Assembly (NCBI RefSeq): GCF_003248515.1 | Contig: NZ_QFOB01000002.1 | Coordinates: forward strand, 310,001-374,000 | From: Sphingomonas sp. | Lineage (GTDB): Bacteria; Pseudomonadota; Alphaproteobacteria; Sphingomonadales; Sphingomonadaceae | Length of the DNA stretch: 64,000 nucleotides | Direction: 5' to 3' | Shown here: positions 33,722-42,546 of the stretch, in pieces | How the letters are laid out: every line of letters begins with the position of its first letter | Numbering within the stretch: position 1 is the first letter of the stretch | Notes under the pieces: generated by a model | What the model was told of the DNA's origin: nothing | The model's database searches: none | Seen by the model: only the letters and a program-made list of their open reading frames with translations | Program-made: the position numbers and the translations under genes

Positions 33722-35332
33722 TCACACCGATACGATGACCCCGCCAAGGGCGCTCAACGAAGAGCCGACCATCGATCCGCCCCGCGAGATGATCGTGCCG
33801 TAACGGGCATTGAGCGGGTACAAAGAGCCGGCCGAGCGGCAGTTTTCGAGATAGAGCGTCACCTTCGTCCCGCCGCCCTCGGTCTGATCCACGAGATAGT
33901 CGCTGGACGGCACCGTGCCCCCGATCACGATATCGCCACGGCTTTCCGCGCAGTCCGTATCGATGCACCACATCGCGGTATTGTCGTTGACGATTGCGAC
34001 CTGCCCCCCGGCGTTGCGCCGCGCCTTGCCGCGAAGGTCGATCCACTTGCCGCCGTCATGCGTGGTGATGAAGTTGCAGCTCGCCGCCCCCTTCCGGCCA
34101 TTGTTGAAGCCGGTGCAGTCCATCGTGAAGACGAACGCCTGCACGCCGCTGGCGATATGGCTGTTGAAGCCATCGGACTGATTGCCGCTGGCGTCGCAAC
34201 GGATGAAAGCGGCGCCCAGAAGGTTGAAGATCGTGACGCCGTGCTGGGGGGCAACCGTCGCCGTCACGACGCCATCATCGCCGGAGGAATAGCGGAAGGT
34301 GCAGTCCTCGGCCACGAAGCGGTTGGTCGGCGAATTGGTGAGGATCAGCGGTTGGCCGCCCTGGCAATCGAAGTTCTTGAGGAACATGTTGCCGCCGTTC
34401 GACGAGCGGATCATCGCATTGTAGCCGGTCGAGATCAGCAGGCGGGTGTTGGCGTCCGTCACCTCCGCGCCATCGCCACGGTTGACATAGACCGTGGCAT
34501 TGTCGGTCCACCATGACCCCGGCGTGGCCCGGCAATTGGCAAGGCTCGTCGCATAGGTCAGATCCGGAAACAGCCCGTCCTGATCGACACCGCGCAGATC
34601 CAGGCAGCGGCGGATATCGGCTCGGGTGACCTTGTATGTCGTTCCCGTGTCGAGCGACCAGCCGCCCGTCAGATCGAAATAGCCGGTTACGACCCGGCCG
34701 CCGACGCCGATGATGGCACAGGGCTTGGTCGGCGTGCGGGCGAAGAAATTGGCGCGCGAGTAGGTGCCGGCGGCGGCATAGATGATGAAGGGATTGGCGC
34801 CTGCATTGCCGAGGTCGATCGCGGCCGTGCCCGTCTTCTTGGCGGTCGCCCAGGTGAGCCCGTCGCCCGTGTCGTCCGGCCGGCTGATATCGACATAGAA
34901 GGTGTTGATCGCGCCGGCATAGCCGGGATTGTCGGGCGTGGGCGCCCATACCGCACGATCGAACGTGGTCTGCACCCTGCCGCCCACGCGGGAGAAGGTG
35001 AAGGGGAACAGGCTGTTCGTGTAGGCGAAGGGGCACACCAGAAGCTCGCCGGCACCGGCCGGAGAGGCCCCCGTCAGCGCGACGGGATATTCGATCGCGA
35101 AGCCCTCGCTGGCCTCGCGAACCACGGCGATCTGTGTCACGCCGGCCGCGATCGCGCTGGCCGCGACGATGCTCGTGCCGGAAAGGGTAAGGTTGCTGTT
35201 CGTGCCGCTCCCCAGCGACAGGGCCGATGTCGTGCCGAGCTGGCGCGCGATCGTATAGACGCTGCCCGAGATCCCGGCGCGCACGTCCTCGGCCCTCGAC
35301 TTCAGATTGAATGAAGAAAGACGGTCGGTCAT
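33722..35332 (-). CDS. Parallel beta-helix phage tailspike/appendage-like protein
   Basis: A 536-residue protein. After a short N-terminal segment (about 1-140) that may attach to the tail, the region 140-500 shows the short strand-turn repeats of a right-handed parallel beta helix (for example NNGRKGAASCNFITTHDGGK and DTDCAESRGDIVIGG). Such proteins bind or cut surface polysaccharide. No catalytic residues could be assigned. A GGAG site lies 5 bases before the ATG. It is the last gene of a leftward phage tail cassette, 25 bases after the previous one. Confidence 0.75.
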   Translation of the reverse strand: MTDRLSSFNLKSRAEDVRAGISGSVYTIARQLGTTSALSLGSGTNSNLTLSGTSIVAASAIAAGVTQIAVVREASEGFAIEYPVALTGASPAGAGELLVCPFAYTNSLFPFTFSRVGGRVQTTFDRAVWAPTPDNPGYAGAINTFYVDISRPDDTGDGLTWATAKKTGTAAIDLGNAGANPFIIYAAAGTYSRANFFARTPTKPCAIIGVGGRVVTGYFDLTGGWSLDTGTTYKVTRADIRRCLDLRGVDQDGLFPDLTYATSLANCRATPGSWWTDNATVYVNRGDGAEVTDANTRLLISTGYNAMIRSSNGGNMFLKNFDCQGGQPLILTNSPTNRFVAEDCTFRYSSGDDGVVTATVAPQHGVTIFNLLGAAFIRCDASGNQSDGFNSHIASGVQAFVFTMDCTGFNNGRKGAASCNFITTHDGGKWIDLRGKARRNAGGQVAIVNDNTAMWCIDTDCAESRGDIVIGGTVPSSDYLVDQTEGGGTKVTLYLENCRSAGSLYPLNARYGTIISRGGSMVGSSLSALGGVIVSV

Positions 35333-35357
35333 AAATTCTCCAAGGGTTGAAGGGCGC

Positions 35358-36128
35358 TCACACCCATTGCTCGATTGAGATGTCCCAGCGGGTCTGCCGG
35401 CGGTTGCGGCGCTCGTACTGGCGCCATTGCTGAAAGAGCCCGTAGTGGATGCGGCTGCGCAGGCCGGCGGTGCGGTCGGGCCGCTCGATCACGAGGCCCG
35501 GCTTCGTCGTGCCCAGGCGGAGCGCGATCCGCTCCAGCGCGTCGGCCTCCTCTTCGGTGAGATCGCCGAACGTCCAGCTGAACGAGCTTTTGCGCGCGCC
35601 CTCGACGATGGCGAAGCCGCCGGAAAGGAGAGACGTGGCCGTGCCGGTGTCGATCGGCTTGCGGCCCGCGCCCCATTCCTGCCCGAGATCCGCGACGAAG
35701 GCCGCGCCGATCACGGGCACGCCCACCATCAGCGGCGCAAATCCGGAGGGTTGCGCCACGTCGATCGCCAGATAGCGGATCGTCTGCGACGCCCCGGCCC
35801 AGAGAGCATGGCTCATCTCGGGAAAGTCACCGGCCACATCCGGCACGCGCAGCGCCGAGGTGGCGAGGATGGCCGTCTCGTCCGCGCTCGCGAGGCCGCC
35901 CCGGATCGCCCAGGTCGCGGACGCAGCCGGCGGCGTGACATAGCCGAGAAAGATGGTGTCGACGGGCCGGGCGGCGCCGAGATCGAATGTCAGCGTCGCC
36001 ACGCTGCCTGCCGCGCTGTCCGCCCACACTTCCTTGGGATCGGGGGTGCGCAGATTGTCGGCGCCCGTCCCGCGCGTCGCCGTCGCGCCCGCCAGCGCAT
36101 AGGGTTCGATGATCTCCAAGAGGCTCAT
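35358..36128 (-). CDS. Phage tail-associated protein, unknown function (256 aa)
   Basis: The protein begins MSLLEIIEPYALAGATATRG. Its first 150 residues are rich in beta strands and resemble discoidin-like or carbohydrate-binding modules (VATLTFDLGAARPVDTIFLG); the C-terminal 100 residues contain SSFSWTFGDLTEEEADALER and end in a basic, aromatic tail. It has no signal peptide. The ATG overlaps the stop of the preceding gene (ATGA). Placement between a tail-tip gene and a tailspike gene suggests a baseplate or fibre accessory protein. Confidence 0.7.
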   Translation of the reverse strand: MSLLEIIEPYALAGATATRGTGADNLRTPDPKEVWADSAAGSVATLTFDLGAARPVDTIFLGYVTPPAASATWAIRGGLASADETAILATSALRVPDVAGDFPEMSHALWAGASQTIRYLAIDVAQPSGFAPLMVGVPVIGAAFVADLGQEWGAGRKPIDTGTATSLLSGGFAIVEGARKSSFSWTFGDLTEEEADALERIALRLGTTKPGLVIERPDRTAGLRSRIHYGLFQQWRQYERRNRRQTRWDISIEQWV

Positions 36129-36502
36129 GAAAGCCCTCTTAGCGGCCGCAAAACCGTCAATGCGGTGATGCCCGTGGACCGGTCGGCATCGACACCGATC
36201 AGGAACACGTCCTGCCCGGCGTCATAGCCCAGTTGTTTGACCGTAAGCGTGATCACGGTGCCCAGCTGCTCCTGCCAGTCCGTGCCGATCACATCGTGGA
36301 CATCGATGGCGAACGGGCCGCGTTCGAAGAAAGCGAGCTGCCGATCGCCCTCGGCCTGGGCGGCCGCCTCGGTCGCGATGCCAGTCAGGCGCTCGGTCGT
36401 AAGGCCGGACGCGCCCCAGAGCGCGCTGGCACCCGCCGTCTCGCGCAGCGCATAATCCCCATCGGCCTGGAGCCACTGGGCAAAGAGAGGATCGACGGCC
36501 AC
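36125..36502 (-). CDS. Phage tail cassette protein, unknown function (125 aa)
   Basis: Start is a GTG at 36502 (VAVDPLFAQWLQADGDYALRE), two bases after the stop of the preceding gene and with GAGG about 9 bases upstream. The longer frame further upstream is a shadow of that gene. The protein is soluble and mixed alpha/beta, with the C-terminal pattern VFLIGVDADRSTGITALTVLRP. Its stop overlaps the next start by ATGA. The conserved order in the cassette is the only clue to function. Confidence 0.65.
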   Translation of the reverse strand: MAVDPLFAQWLQADGDYALRETAGASALWGASGLTTERLTGIATEAAAQAEGDRQLAFFERGPFAIDVHDVIGTDWQEQLGTVITLTVKQLGYDAGQDVFLIGVDADRSTGITALTVLRPLRGLS

Positions 36503-36504
36503 CG

Positions 36505-37071
36505 TTACGCCTCGGGCGTCCCCGGCGGCACCGCGATCGAGGCGAGCAGGGCGTTCCAGTCGATCCGCGCGGCCGCGACGATCTGGGCGACGTTGGTGGC
36601 GGCGGCGATCGCGACGGCCGCGCCACGGCGCGCGCCCTCGATCATCGCGTCGCCCTCCAGCCACAGGCCGGCGACCAGCACGATATCGGCCGCCACGGCG
36701 GCGATCGTCTGCCCGGTCGCATCCGCCTCATGGCGCAGATAGGGATAATCGGCGGGGTCCGGATCGGTCGCCGCGATCCACGCCTTCGCCTCCTGCGCCT
36801 TCGTCAGATAGGTCGCCTGCTGGCCCGGAATATCGGTGATGTGGCGCTTGCGCAGCACGCCGGCCGCCGCGTCCACCATCGCCTTCACATAAAGTTTGAG
36901 CGGCCCGAGATCCGGCTCCGCCCCGGTGAGCGCCGTATAAGCATCGAAGGGCATGTCGATCAGGCCGAGCCCTTCCGGGAGCACCTGGGCGGTGGCCGAT
37001 CCCTCCGGCCCTGTCCCCGGCCAACGGAGCGCGCCGGTAGCGAGGTCGTACACGAACCAATAATCGGTCAC
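36505..37071 (-). CDS. Phage tail fibre accessory/assembly-like protein (188 aa)
   Basis: A soluble protein whose start, MTDYWFVYDLATGALRW, resembles the short beta-rich beginnings of phage tail-fibre assembly proteins. It continues with a helical part containing LTKAQEAKAWIAATDPDPAD, a pattern seen in small tail-fibre proteins next to tail-tip genes. It has no signal or membrane segment. The ATG overlaps the stop of the tail-tip gene (ATGA). A chaperone or fibre role is inferred from context. Confidence 0.65.
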   Translation of the reverse strand: MTDYWFVYDLATGALRWPGTGPEGSATAQVLPEGLGLIDMPFDAYTALTGAEPDLGPLKLYVKAMVDAAAGVLRKRHITDIPGQQATYLTKAQEAKAWIAATDPDPADYPYLRHEADATGQTIAAVAADIVLVAGLWLEGDAMIEGARRGAAVAIAAATNVAQIVAAARIDWNALLASIAVPPGTPEA

Positions 37072-38852
37072 TTCTTGACCTCCTGGAGGATGAGGGCGGG
37101 ATAGACGATGCCGGAGCCGTCATTGGCGGAGACGGTGCCGGACAGCCGATAGGTGTAGGTTCCGGCCGCCAGATCCTCCTTGAAGATCTGCGCCACGCTC
37201 TGATTCACGAAGCCCAGCGCGCCGCCAATCTGGCCGTAGCCAATACGCTCCAGCACAAGCGTGCCGTAAATCTCCTCCGAGCCGGCCACCTGACCGCCCA
37301 CCTGAATGAGGACGGGCTTGCCAGTCGTCGTGATCGTCAGCTGGAAGAGCGTGGTGTTGCCCGTGGTCAGTTCGGTGAAGGGGCCGGCGGAGGCGACGAT
37401 ATTGTTGACGGAGAAGTCGGCAAGCGCGCTCGTGCCAACCGAGTTCGAAACCAGCACATTGCCTTCCAGCACGATCGTGCCGGCGCGCACGCGGAACACG
37501 GTTCCGCCGATCGAATCCGATGCCAGATCGAGCAGGCTCTCGCCGCCTGGGCTGGCCACGGCGACCCGGAAATATGCGCCGGCCGTGCGTCCATCGAGCG
37601 TTGCGATCGCCCCCTGAGCGACCGACACCGAGGCGGCGAGGGGCTGAAGGCTCTGGTTATAGGCGGTCCAGGGGCCGGCGCCGCGCTCCACCTGCATCTG
37701 GCGGACGCCCATGATGCTCAGTCCGGAGATGCCGGACCATACGAAGCGCGCGACCGCCTGCGTTGCGCCGGCCGGACAGACGGCGCTGATCCACAGCGCA
37801 TCCTTTCCGGCCGGCCCTGCGCTGAAATCGTGGCTGGCGTTGCGGGGACGTTCGGTGCTGTCGCCGCCGGGCACGATATTGTTGCCGGCATCGAGAAAGA
37901 GCATGTCCACATAGACCTGCCCCGCCGTCGCGAAGAGCAAGCTATCGGCGGAGATCGTATAGGTTTCCCCGACCTGCACCCCGAAGGGCGGCCACTGGAT
38001 CGCATTGGTGGCGTCGGGTGTCGCGGAACAGACGAAGCTTGAGCCCCACAGGTTGTTGGCCGGCCGTGTCGTCCAGCCCGAAGTCTGGCCGCCGATCCCG
38101 GTCATGCCCTGCTCGGCAGAGCCGTTGGCGACGAGATTTTGTCGCCCGCCGGCCCGGACTTCGACCGCGCTGATCTTCTCGCCCACGACGCCGGCCGGCC
38201 CCGCCGCCAGCGTGATCGCATCGCTGATCTGGCCATCCACGGCGGCGAAGCCGGCTTCATACTCGCTGCGCGCCGTCGCCAGCGCGGTGCCTGCCTTGTC
38301 GACCGCGACCATCACCACCTCGTCATGGCTGGCCTTCGAATCCAGCCCGGTGATCGGGTCCTTCTGCGCGATCTCCGCCTCATAGGCAGCCCGCACGCGG
38401 AAGGCGTGAACATCCAGCGTCTTCGCATTGCGCGGGCCGCTGAGATTTTCCCAGTTGCCCATCGCGTAGAAGTTGATGTGGGCGATGTTGCCGTCGATCG
38501 GTGTCGCGAAATACCAGGAGAAGGTGCGCAGATAATTGTCGCTCGCGCCGGCCGATCCGCCCGGCCAGCCGCTCGTATCCTTCTTGTTTAGCAGCGACAG
38601 GAACAGGTTGGCGGAGCCGTCGCCGAACTGGCTGTAGTCGGCGTTGAGCGGCTGCACGAACAGGCCGGCGCCGGCCACGTTGTCCGCCCGGATCGTCAGC
38701 TCGATCACATAGGCGCCGAATGGCCGACTGACGACCTGCACGATCCCGGCATTCTGGTTCGCCAGCAAAACCATGCGCACGGCGTTGGGATAGCCATCCA
38801 CACCCGTGGTCCGGCTCAGCACATAGGGATAGCTTTCGACCGCCCATGCGCC
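37068..38852 (-). pseudogene. 5'-truncated phage tail-tip/fibre protein (gpJ-like C-terminal part)
   Basis: About 590 residues remain. The sequence has features of the C-terminal half of central tail-fibre proteins: the segment IAQKDPITGLDSKASHDEVV, a coiled region (ATARSEYEAGFAAVDGQISD), beta-rich modules with NLVANGSAEQGM and a DUF1983-like end. Reading upstream, the frame continues only ten codons beyond a GTG at 38822, then meets a TAG at 38853-38855. The usual N-terminal domains are missing and no upstream tail genes exist, so the 5' part has been lost. Translation could still start at the GTG, and the gene is coupled to the next by ATGA. Confidence 0.65.
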
Positions 38853-38930
38853 CTACTCTAGACAATCCGTTCCGGCCGCGATCGCCCGTCGCCGCCGCGA
38901 TTTTCCCGGTTTTTCAGTGGCCAAGCCCAC

Positions 38931-38960
38931 GTGATCCCGGATGATCCCGGATGTTCCCGC
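38931..38960 (+). repeat. Three tandem decamers, each opening with a start codon
   Basis: GTGATCCCGG, ATGATCCCGG and ATGTTCCCGC follow each other without gaps. Because the unit is 10 bases, the three start codons lie in the three different frames. The last is the start of the 66-residue gene at 38951; the second opens a frame that stays open through the following gene. Confidence 0.6.
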
Positions 38961-39151
38961 CACTCCAGCCTCTCTTGTCCCCTCACACCCGCCATCTGGA
39001 GCGGACGGATACGCCGGAATCGAAATTCGGCCGGATCGTGCTGAACGATCCCCGCTTCGTCAGCGATCTGCGCGCCGGGCGCGAGCCTACGGCGCGCATC
39101 GCCGCCAAGGTCTGCGCCTATATCGCGGATGCGCAGGAACTGCCGCATTGA
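38951..39151 (+). CDS. Small sphingomonad HTH-like hypothetical protein (66 aa)
   Basis: The core FGRIVLNDPRFVSDLRAGREP at residues 27-47 (first 20: FGRIVLNDPRFVSDLRAGRE) resembles a short helix-turn-helix pattern seen in many small sphingomonad proteins; the rest is helical. It has no signal peptide. The ATG at 38951 is the third start codon of a tandem decamer. Its TGA overlaps the TTG start proposed for the next gene. It may be a regulator, but this is inference from the helix pattern. Confidence 0.65.
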   Translation: MFPPLQPLLSPHTRHLERTDTPESKFGRIVLNDPRFVSDLRAGREPTARIAAKVCAYIADAQELPH

Positions 39152-39471
39152 GTGCGCCGGGGGGAAGGCCGCGTCGCCCCGCCGCGCGGGAGATGCTGAT
39201 CGCCGCGCTGGCGGCTCGCGCCGGCCCGGCGGCGCAGGTGCGCGCGCTCCCCAGCCAGAGCTGGGCCAGCGCCACCTTTGCGGGAGAGCGGCACAGGCTG
39301 GAAATCGGTCTGCCTGATGCCGGGGCGGCCGATGTCTTTCAGGCGGGGCTGGCAGACGCGGAATTCAGCCTGCGCGGTCATCTGCTGGCGGATATCGCCA
39401 TCGCCGGGCGGCGCGCGGTGCCGGCGGGCCTGCTGATCGAGGTGGAAGCACTGACGATAGAGGAGAGTTGA
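39148..39471 (+). CDS. Hypothetical protein (about 107 aa)
   Basis: The proposed start is a TTG at 39148 that overlaps the previous stop (TTGA); an internal ATG at 39193 has GGAG too close to be ideal. The C-terminal 85 residues look like a compact alpha/beta protein with SWASATFAGERHRLEIGL and LLIEVEALTIEES at the end. No signal peptide or membrane segment was seen, and no family was recognised. The frame is also open further upstream to 38941, so the N-terminus is uncertain. Confidence 0.55.
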   Translation: MSAPGGRPRRPAAREMLIAALAARAGPAAQVRALPSQSWASATFAGERHRLEIGLPDAGAADVFQAGLADAEFSLRGHLLADIAIAGRRAVPAGLLIEVEALTIEES

Positions 39472-39678
39472 ACGGAGCGGCGGGCCTCCCCGCGCCCGCG
39501 CGCCCATAAACGCGTGCGCGTGCGCTGCATGTACGCCTGCCTGTACAGCCGGTAGAGACGCGACGTTCGTGTGACGTTTGCCTGTCCGAAGCTCCCATCG
39601 TCCTCTGCCGGCCACTGCACGGCGCGCGCCTGCACGGCCTGACGGAACCTCGCGGCGCCCGCTGCCGTTAGGCCCGCC

Positions 39679-40713
39679 ATGCCAGAACCGGAACGATCCG
39701 CCATCCTCTGTTTCGTCGATGATGCGCTTCCCGGCATCCGCCGCCGGCGGGCGGGGAAGGGCTGGGCCTATTTCGATGCGGGCGGCAAAAGGATCGCGAA
39801 CCGCGCGGAAATCGATCGGCTCAACGCGATCGCGCTCCCGCCCGCCTATCGCGATGCCTGGTTCTGCCCCAGCCCGCATGGCCACATCCAGGCGACGGGC
39901 ATCGATGATCGCGGCCGCAAGCAATATCGCTATCATGCCGCCTTCCGCGCCCGGCAGGATGCGCGGAAATATGAAAGATGCGCCGATTTCGGGCGTGCCT
40001 TGCCCCTGCTGCGCGCGCGCGTGGCGGAGGATCTGGCCTCGCGCCGGCTGGATCGGGATACGGTGGTGGCCGCCGTCGTGCGGCTGCTGGATCTCGGCCA
40101 CATCCGCGTCGGCAACGAGGCTTATGCCAGGGAAAACAGGAGTTTCGGCGCCACCACATTGCGCAATCGCCACGCCCGCGTGGCCGGCGCGAAGCTGCGG
40201 CTGGAATATAAGGGCAAGTCCGGCAAGACGCAGCGCCTGACGATCGAGGATCGCCGGCTGGCCACGATCGTGCGCCGCACGCAGGATCTGCCGGGCCAGC
40301 GTCTGTTCGAATATGTGGGGGAGGATGGCGCGCTTCACCCGGTCGGCTCGGCCGACGTGAACGATTATATCCGGGAGGCGATGGGCGGCGATTTCACCGC
40401 CAAGCATTTCCGCACCTGGGGGGCGAGCCTGCTCGCCTTCGAACATATCCTCCTCGCGGCCCGATCGGGCCACCTCTCGCTGAAGCCGATGCTGGAGGAA
40501 GTGGCCTCGGCACTGGGCAACACGCCCGCCATCAGCCGCAAATCCTATGTCCACCCGGCCTTGATCGAGCTGTGCCGACAGGGCAATGGCGATGGCGTCT
40601 GCGCGCTCAAGCTGCCGCGCGCGACGAAATATATGAAGGGCGCCGAACGCGCGCTGATCGGTTTCCTCGATGAAGTCGTGGCGGCCGCCAAAACTCAAGC
40701 GGAGGCCGCCTGA
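39679..40713 (+). CDS. DNA topoisomerase IB (eukaryotic/poxvirus type)
   Basis: A 344-residue type IB topoisomerase that relaxes DNA through a 3'-phosphotyrosine. The N-terminal domain has GKGWAYFDAGGKRI and RDAWFCPSPHGHIQATGIDD. The catalytic residues are Arg143 (HIRVGNEAYA), a Lys near 178-183 (YKGKSGK), His243 and Arg245 (KHFRTWGA) and the nucleophile Tyr290 (SRKSYVHP). The length is like other bacterial and poxviral enzymes. The stop shares one base with the ATG of the MscS gene (TGATG), an odd but clear coupling. Bacterial copies are scattered and thought to be spread by transfer. Confidence 0.92.
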   Translation: MPEPERSAILCFVDDALPGIRRRRAGKGWAYFDAGGKRIANRAEIDRLNAIALPPAYRDAWFCPSPHGHIQATGIDDRGRKQYRYHAAFRARQDARKYERCADFGRALPLLRARVAEDLASRRLDRDTVVAAVVRLLDLGHIRVGNEAYARENRSFGATTLRNRHARVAGAKLRLEYKGKSGKTQRLTIEDRRLATIVRRTQDLPGQRLFEYVGEDGALHPVGSADVNDYIREAMGGDFTAKHFRTWGASLLAFEHILLAARSGHLSLKPMLEEVASALGNTPAISRKSYVHPALIELCRQGNGDGVCALKLPRATKYMKGAERALIGFLDEVVAAAKTQAEAA

Positions 40714-41921
40714 TGGCTGAGAAGGTCGTCAATACTGCCGCCATGAAGGCGCCGATCGTTTCGAAGACCTCCGTTCAGCTGCTCTGGGATCAGAGCATCG
40801 AATGGATCCTGGGTCACTATCTCCAGATCGTGATCGCCACCGCCTTCGGCGCGGCGATCGTGGCGGCGATGCTCGGCCTGCGCTGGCTGGGCAAGCGCCT
40901 GTGCCGTCGGCCGGGGCTGATGACGCACTGGCCGGTCACGATCGGCCGCGTCGTCGCGCGCACGCATCTGTGGTTCATGGTCCTGTTCGCGGCGAAACTG
41001 GTGTCGGGCTATGCCGATCCGCCGCATCTCGTGGCGCGCACGATCGATGTGGCCTTCACGATCGCGGCCGCGATGCAGGGAGCGCTGTGGGTGCGGGAAT
41101 TCGTGCTCGGCGTGGTCGAAAATCGCGCCGGTGGAGACGATCATAGCGGCCTGGGCAGCGCGATCGGGATCATCCGCCTGCTGGTGACGGTTGTGATCTT
41201 CGCGATCGCGACGGTGGCGATCCTCGATAATCTGGGCGTCAACGTCACCGGCCTGATCGCCGGTCTCGGCATCGGCGGCATCGCGATCGGCCTTGCCGCC
41301 AAGGGCATATTCGACGATCTGTTTTCGGCGCTGTCGATCATCTTCGATCGCCCGTTCCAGCGCGGCGACGCGATCCGCTGGGATGGCACCAGCGGCACCG
41401 TGGAGCAGATCGGCCTCAAGACGACGCGCGTGCGCTCCGTCACGGGGGAGGAGGTGGTGGTCTCGAACACCAACCTGCTCAACAAGGAATTGCACAATAT
41501 GGCGCGGCTGGAGCGCCGCCGGATCGAAATGGTGCTGGGCCTTGCTTATTATACACCGCCGGAGGTCTGCGCGCATGTGCCGGAGATGCTGAAGGTGATC
41601 GTCGAGCGGCAGGACAAATGTTCGCTGGTCCGCTGCGGCATGTCCGGCTTCGGGGATTCCACGCTCGATTTCAATCTCCAGTTCGATGTGCGTTCGGAGA
41701 ATTATGACGAGGTTTTCGCCGCCCGGCACAAGGTCTGCGTCGCGATCCTCGCCGCCTTCAACGATGCCCATATCGATTTCGCCTTCCCCACCCAGACGGC
41801 GGTGATAGCGGGGCCGGACGGGCGCCCCGTCGCGGAAGGCGGGGGCTCGCCGCTACCGGCGATCCAGCATGGCAATGGCAGCATCATCCAGCCGGAAAAC
41901 AAGGGGTTGCAGCCGGAATGA
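40713..41921 (+). CDS. MscS family mechanosensitive channel
   Basis: A 402-residue inner-membrane channel. Hydrophobic segments lie near residues 35-60, 85-100, 110-135 and 150-175, and the pore helix near 180-205 has GLGIGGIAIGLAAKGIFDDL. The soluble beta domain follows with VEQIGLKTTRVRSVTGEEVV near residue 230, then an alpha/beta cytoplasmic domain and a Pro/Gly-rich tail. It should open under membrane tension after osmotic downshift. The first 30 residues are polar. It is translationally coupled to the topoisomerase gene and precedes a general-stress gene, which hints at a stress-response context. Confidence 0.92.
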   Translation: MAEKVVNTAAMKAPIVSKTSVQLLWDQSIEWILGHYLQIVIATAFGAAIVAAMLGLRWLGKRLCRRPGLMTHWPVTIGRVVARTHLWFMVLFAAKLVSGYADPPHLVARTIDVAFTIAAAMQGALWVREFVLGVVENRAGGDDHSGLGSAIGIIRLLVTVVIFAIATVAILDNLGVNVTGLIAGLGIGGIAIGLAAKGIFDDLFSALSIIFDRPFQRGDAIRWDGTSGTVEQIGLKTTRVRSVTGEEVVVSNTNLLNKELHNMARLERRRIEMVLGLAYYTPPEVCAHVPEMLKVIVERQDKCSLVRCGMSGFGDSTLDFNLQFDVRSENYDEVFAARHKVCVAILAAFNDAHIDFAFPTQTAVIAGPDGRPVAEGGGSPLPAIQHGNGSIIQPENKGLQPE

Positions 41922-41923
41922 CG

Positions 41924-41949
41924 GGAACCGGCCCGCGCTGATGCGGGTT
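41924..41949 (+). promoter_or_regulatory. Possible EcfG (general stress sigma) promoter, or hairpin
   Basis: GGAAC at 41924-41928 and GGTT at 41946-41949 are 17 bases apart, close to the alphaproteobacterial EcfG consensus GGAAC-N16/17-CGTT. They lie about 30 bases before a general-stress gene. The same bases can form a CCCGC/GCGGG hairpin (41932-41947), which would instead be a weak terminator for mscS. Confidence 0.35.
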
Positions 41950-41980
41950 CCTCGCGCATGATCCAGATAGGAGAATGGCG

Positions 41981-42466
41981 ATGGCCGAGGATGCGAAGAT
42001 CGAAGCCCGCTTCTGGAAGGAGCTGAAGGCCAGCCCCTTCCTCATGCTGGGGCTGGATGGCGTGCGCGACGGGCATACCCAGCCGATGACCGCGCAGTTC
42101 GATGGAGAGGGGAGCGGCCCGCTCTTCTTCTTCACCACCGCGGATAATGGCCTCGTCATGTCGCTCGGCACGTCGAGCAGGGCGATCGCCACCTTTACCG
42201 GCAAGGGGCATGATCTCTTCGCGAGCATCCACGGCAATCTGTCGGTGGACAACGATCCCGCCACGATCGATCGGCTCTGGAATCCGCATGTCGCCGCCTG
42301 GTTCGAAGGTGGTCGCAACGATCCCAGGATCGCGTTGCTGCGGCTCGATACGGAAAGGGCATCGCTGTGGCTGGGCGGATCGGCGCTCGGCGCGGTGATG
42401 ACCCAGCTTTTCGGCCGGGATCCCAAGGAGGATTATAAGGGCAAGATGGCTGAAGTGGCCCTCTGA
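41981..42466 (+). CDS. General stress protein of the pyridoxamine-phosphate-oxidase fold
   Basis: A 161-residue flavin-reductase-like split-barrel protein of the GSP26/general-stress group. It has PLFFFTTADNGLVMSL near residue 45, GNLSVDNDPATIDRLWNP near residue 85 and the late RLDTERASLWLGG strand. These proteins bind FMN or FAD and are induced by stress in several bacteria; the reaction is unclear. The ATG at 41981 is preferred because AGGAG lies 7 bases upstream; for the ATG at 41975 the spacing is only one base. A candidate EcfG promoter lies upstream. Confidence 0.88.
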   Translation: MAEDAKIEARFWKELKASPFLMLGLDGVRDGHTQPMTAQFDGEGSGPLFFFTTADNGLVMSLGTSSRAIATFTGKGHDLFASIHGNLSVDNDPATIDRLWNPHVAAWFEGGRNDPRIALLRLDTERASLWLGGSALGAVMTQLFGRDPKEDYKGKMAEVAL

Positions 42467-42546
42467 GGGGCCTTCGGCCGGCTGCGGCCATACTCCTGCA
42501 ACAGGCGGGCGCTACAGTGGCGGGGGCGGGACGCTGTTGTCCGTGT

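Noticed and set aside
33722..38855. A gene transfer agent or complete tailocin cluster
   Set aside because: Only tail-tip and fibre-type genes are present; there is no portal, capsid, sheath, tube, tape-measure or lysis gene.
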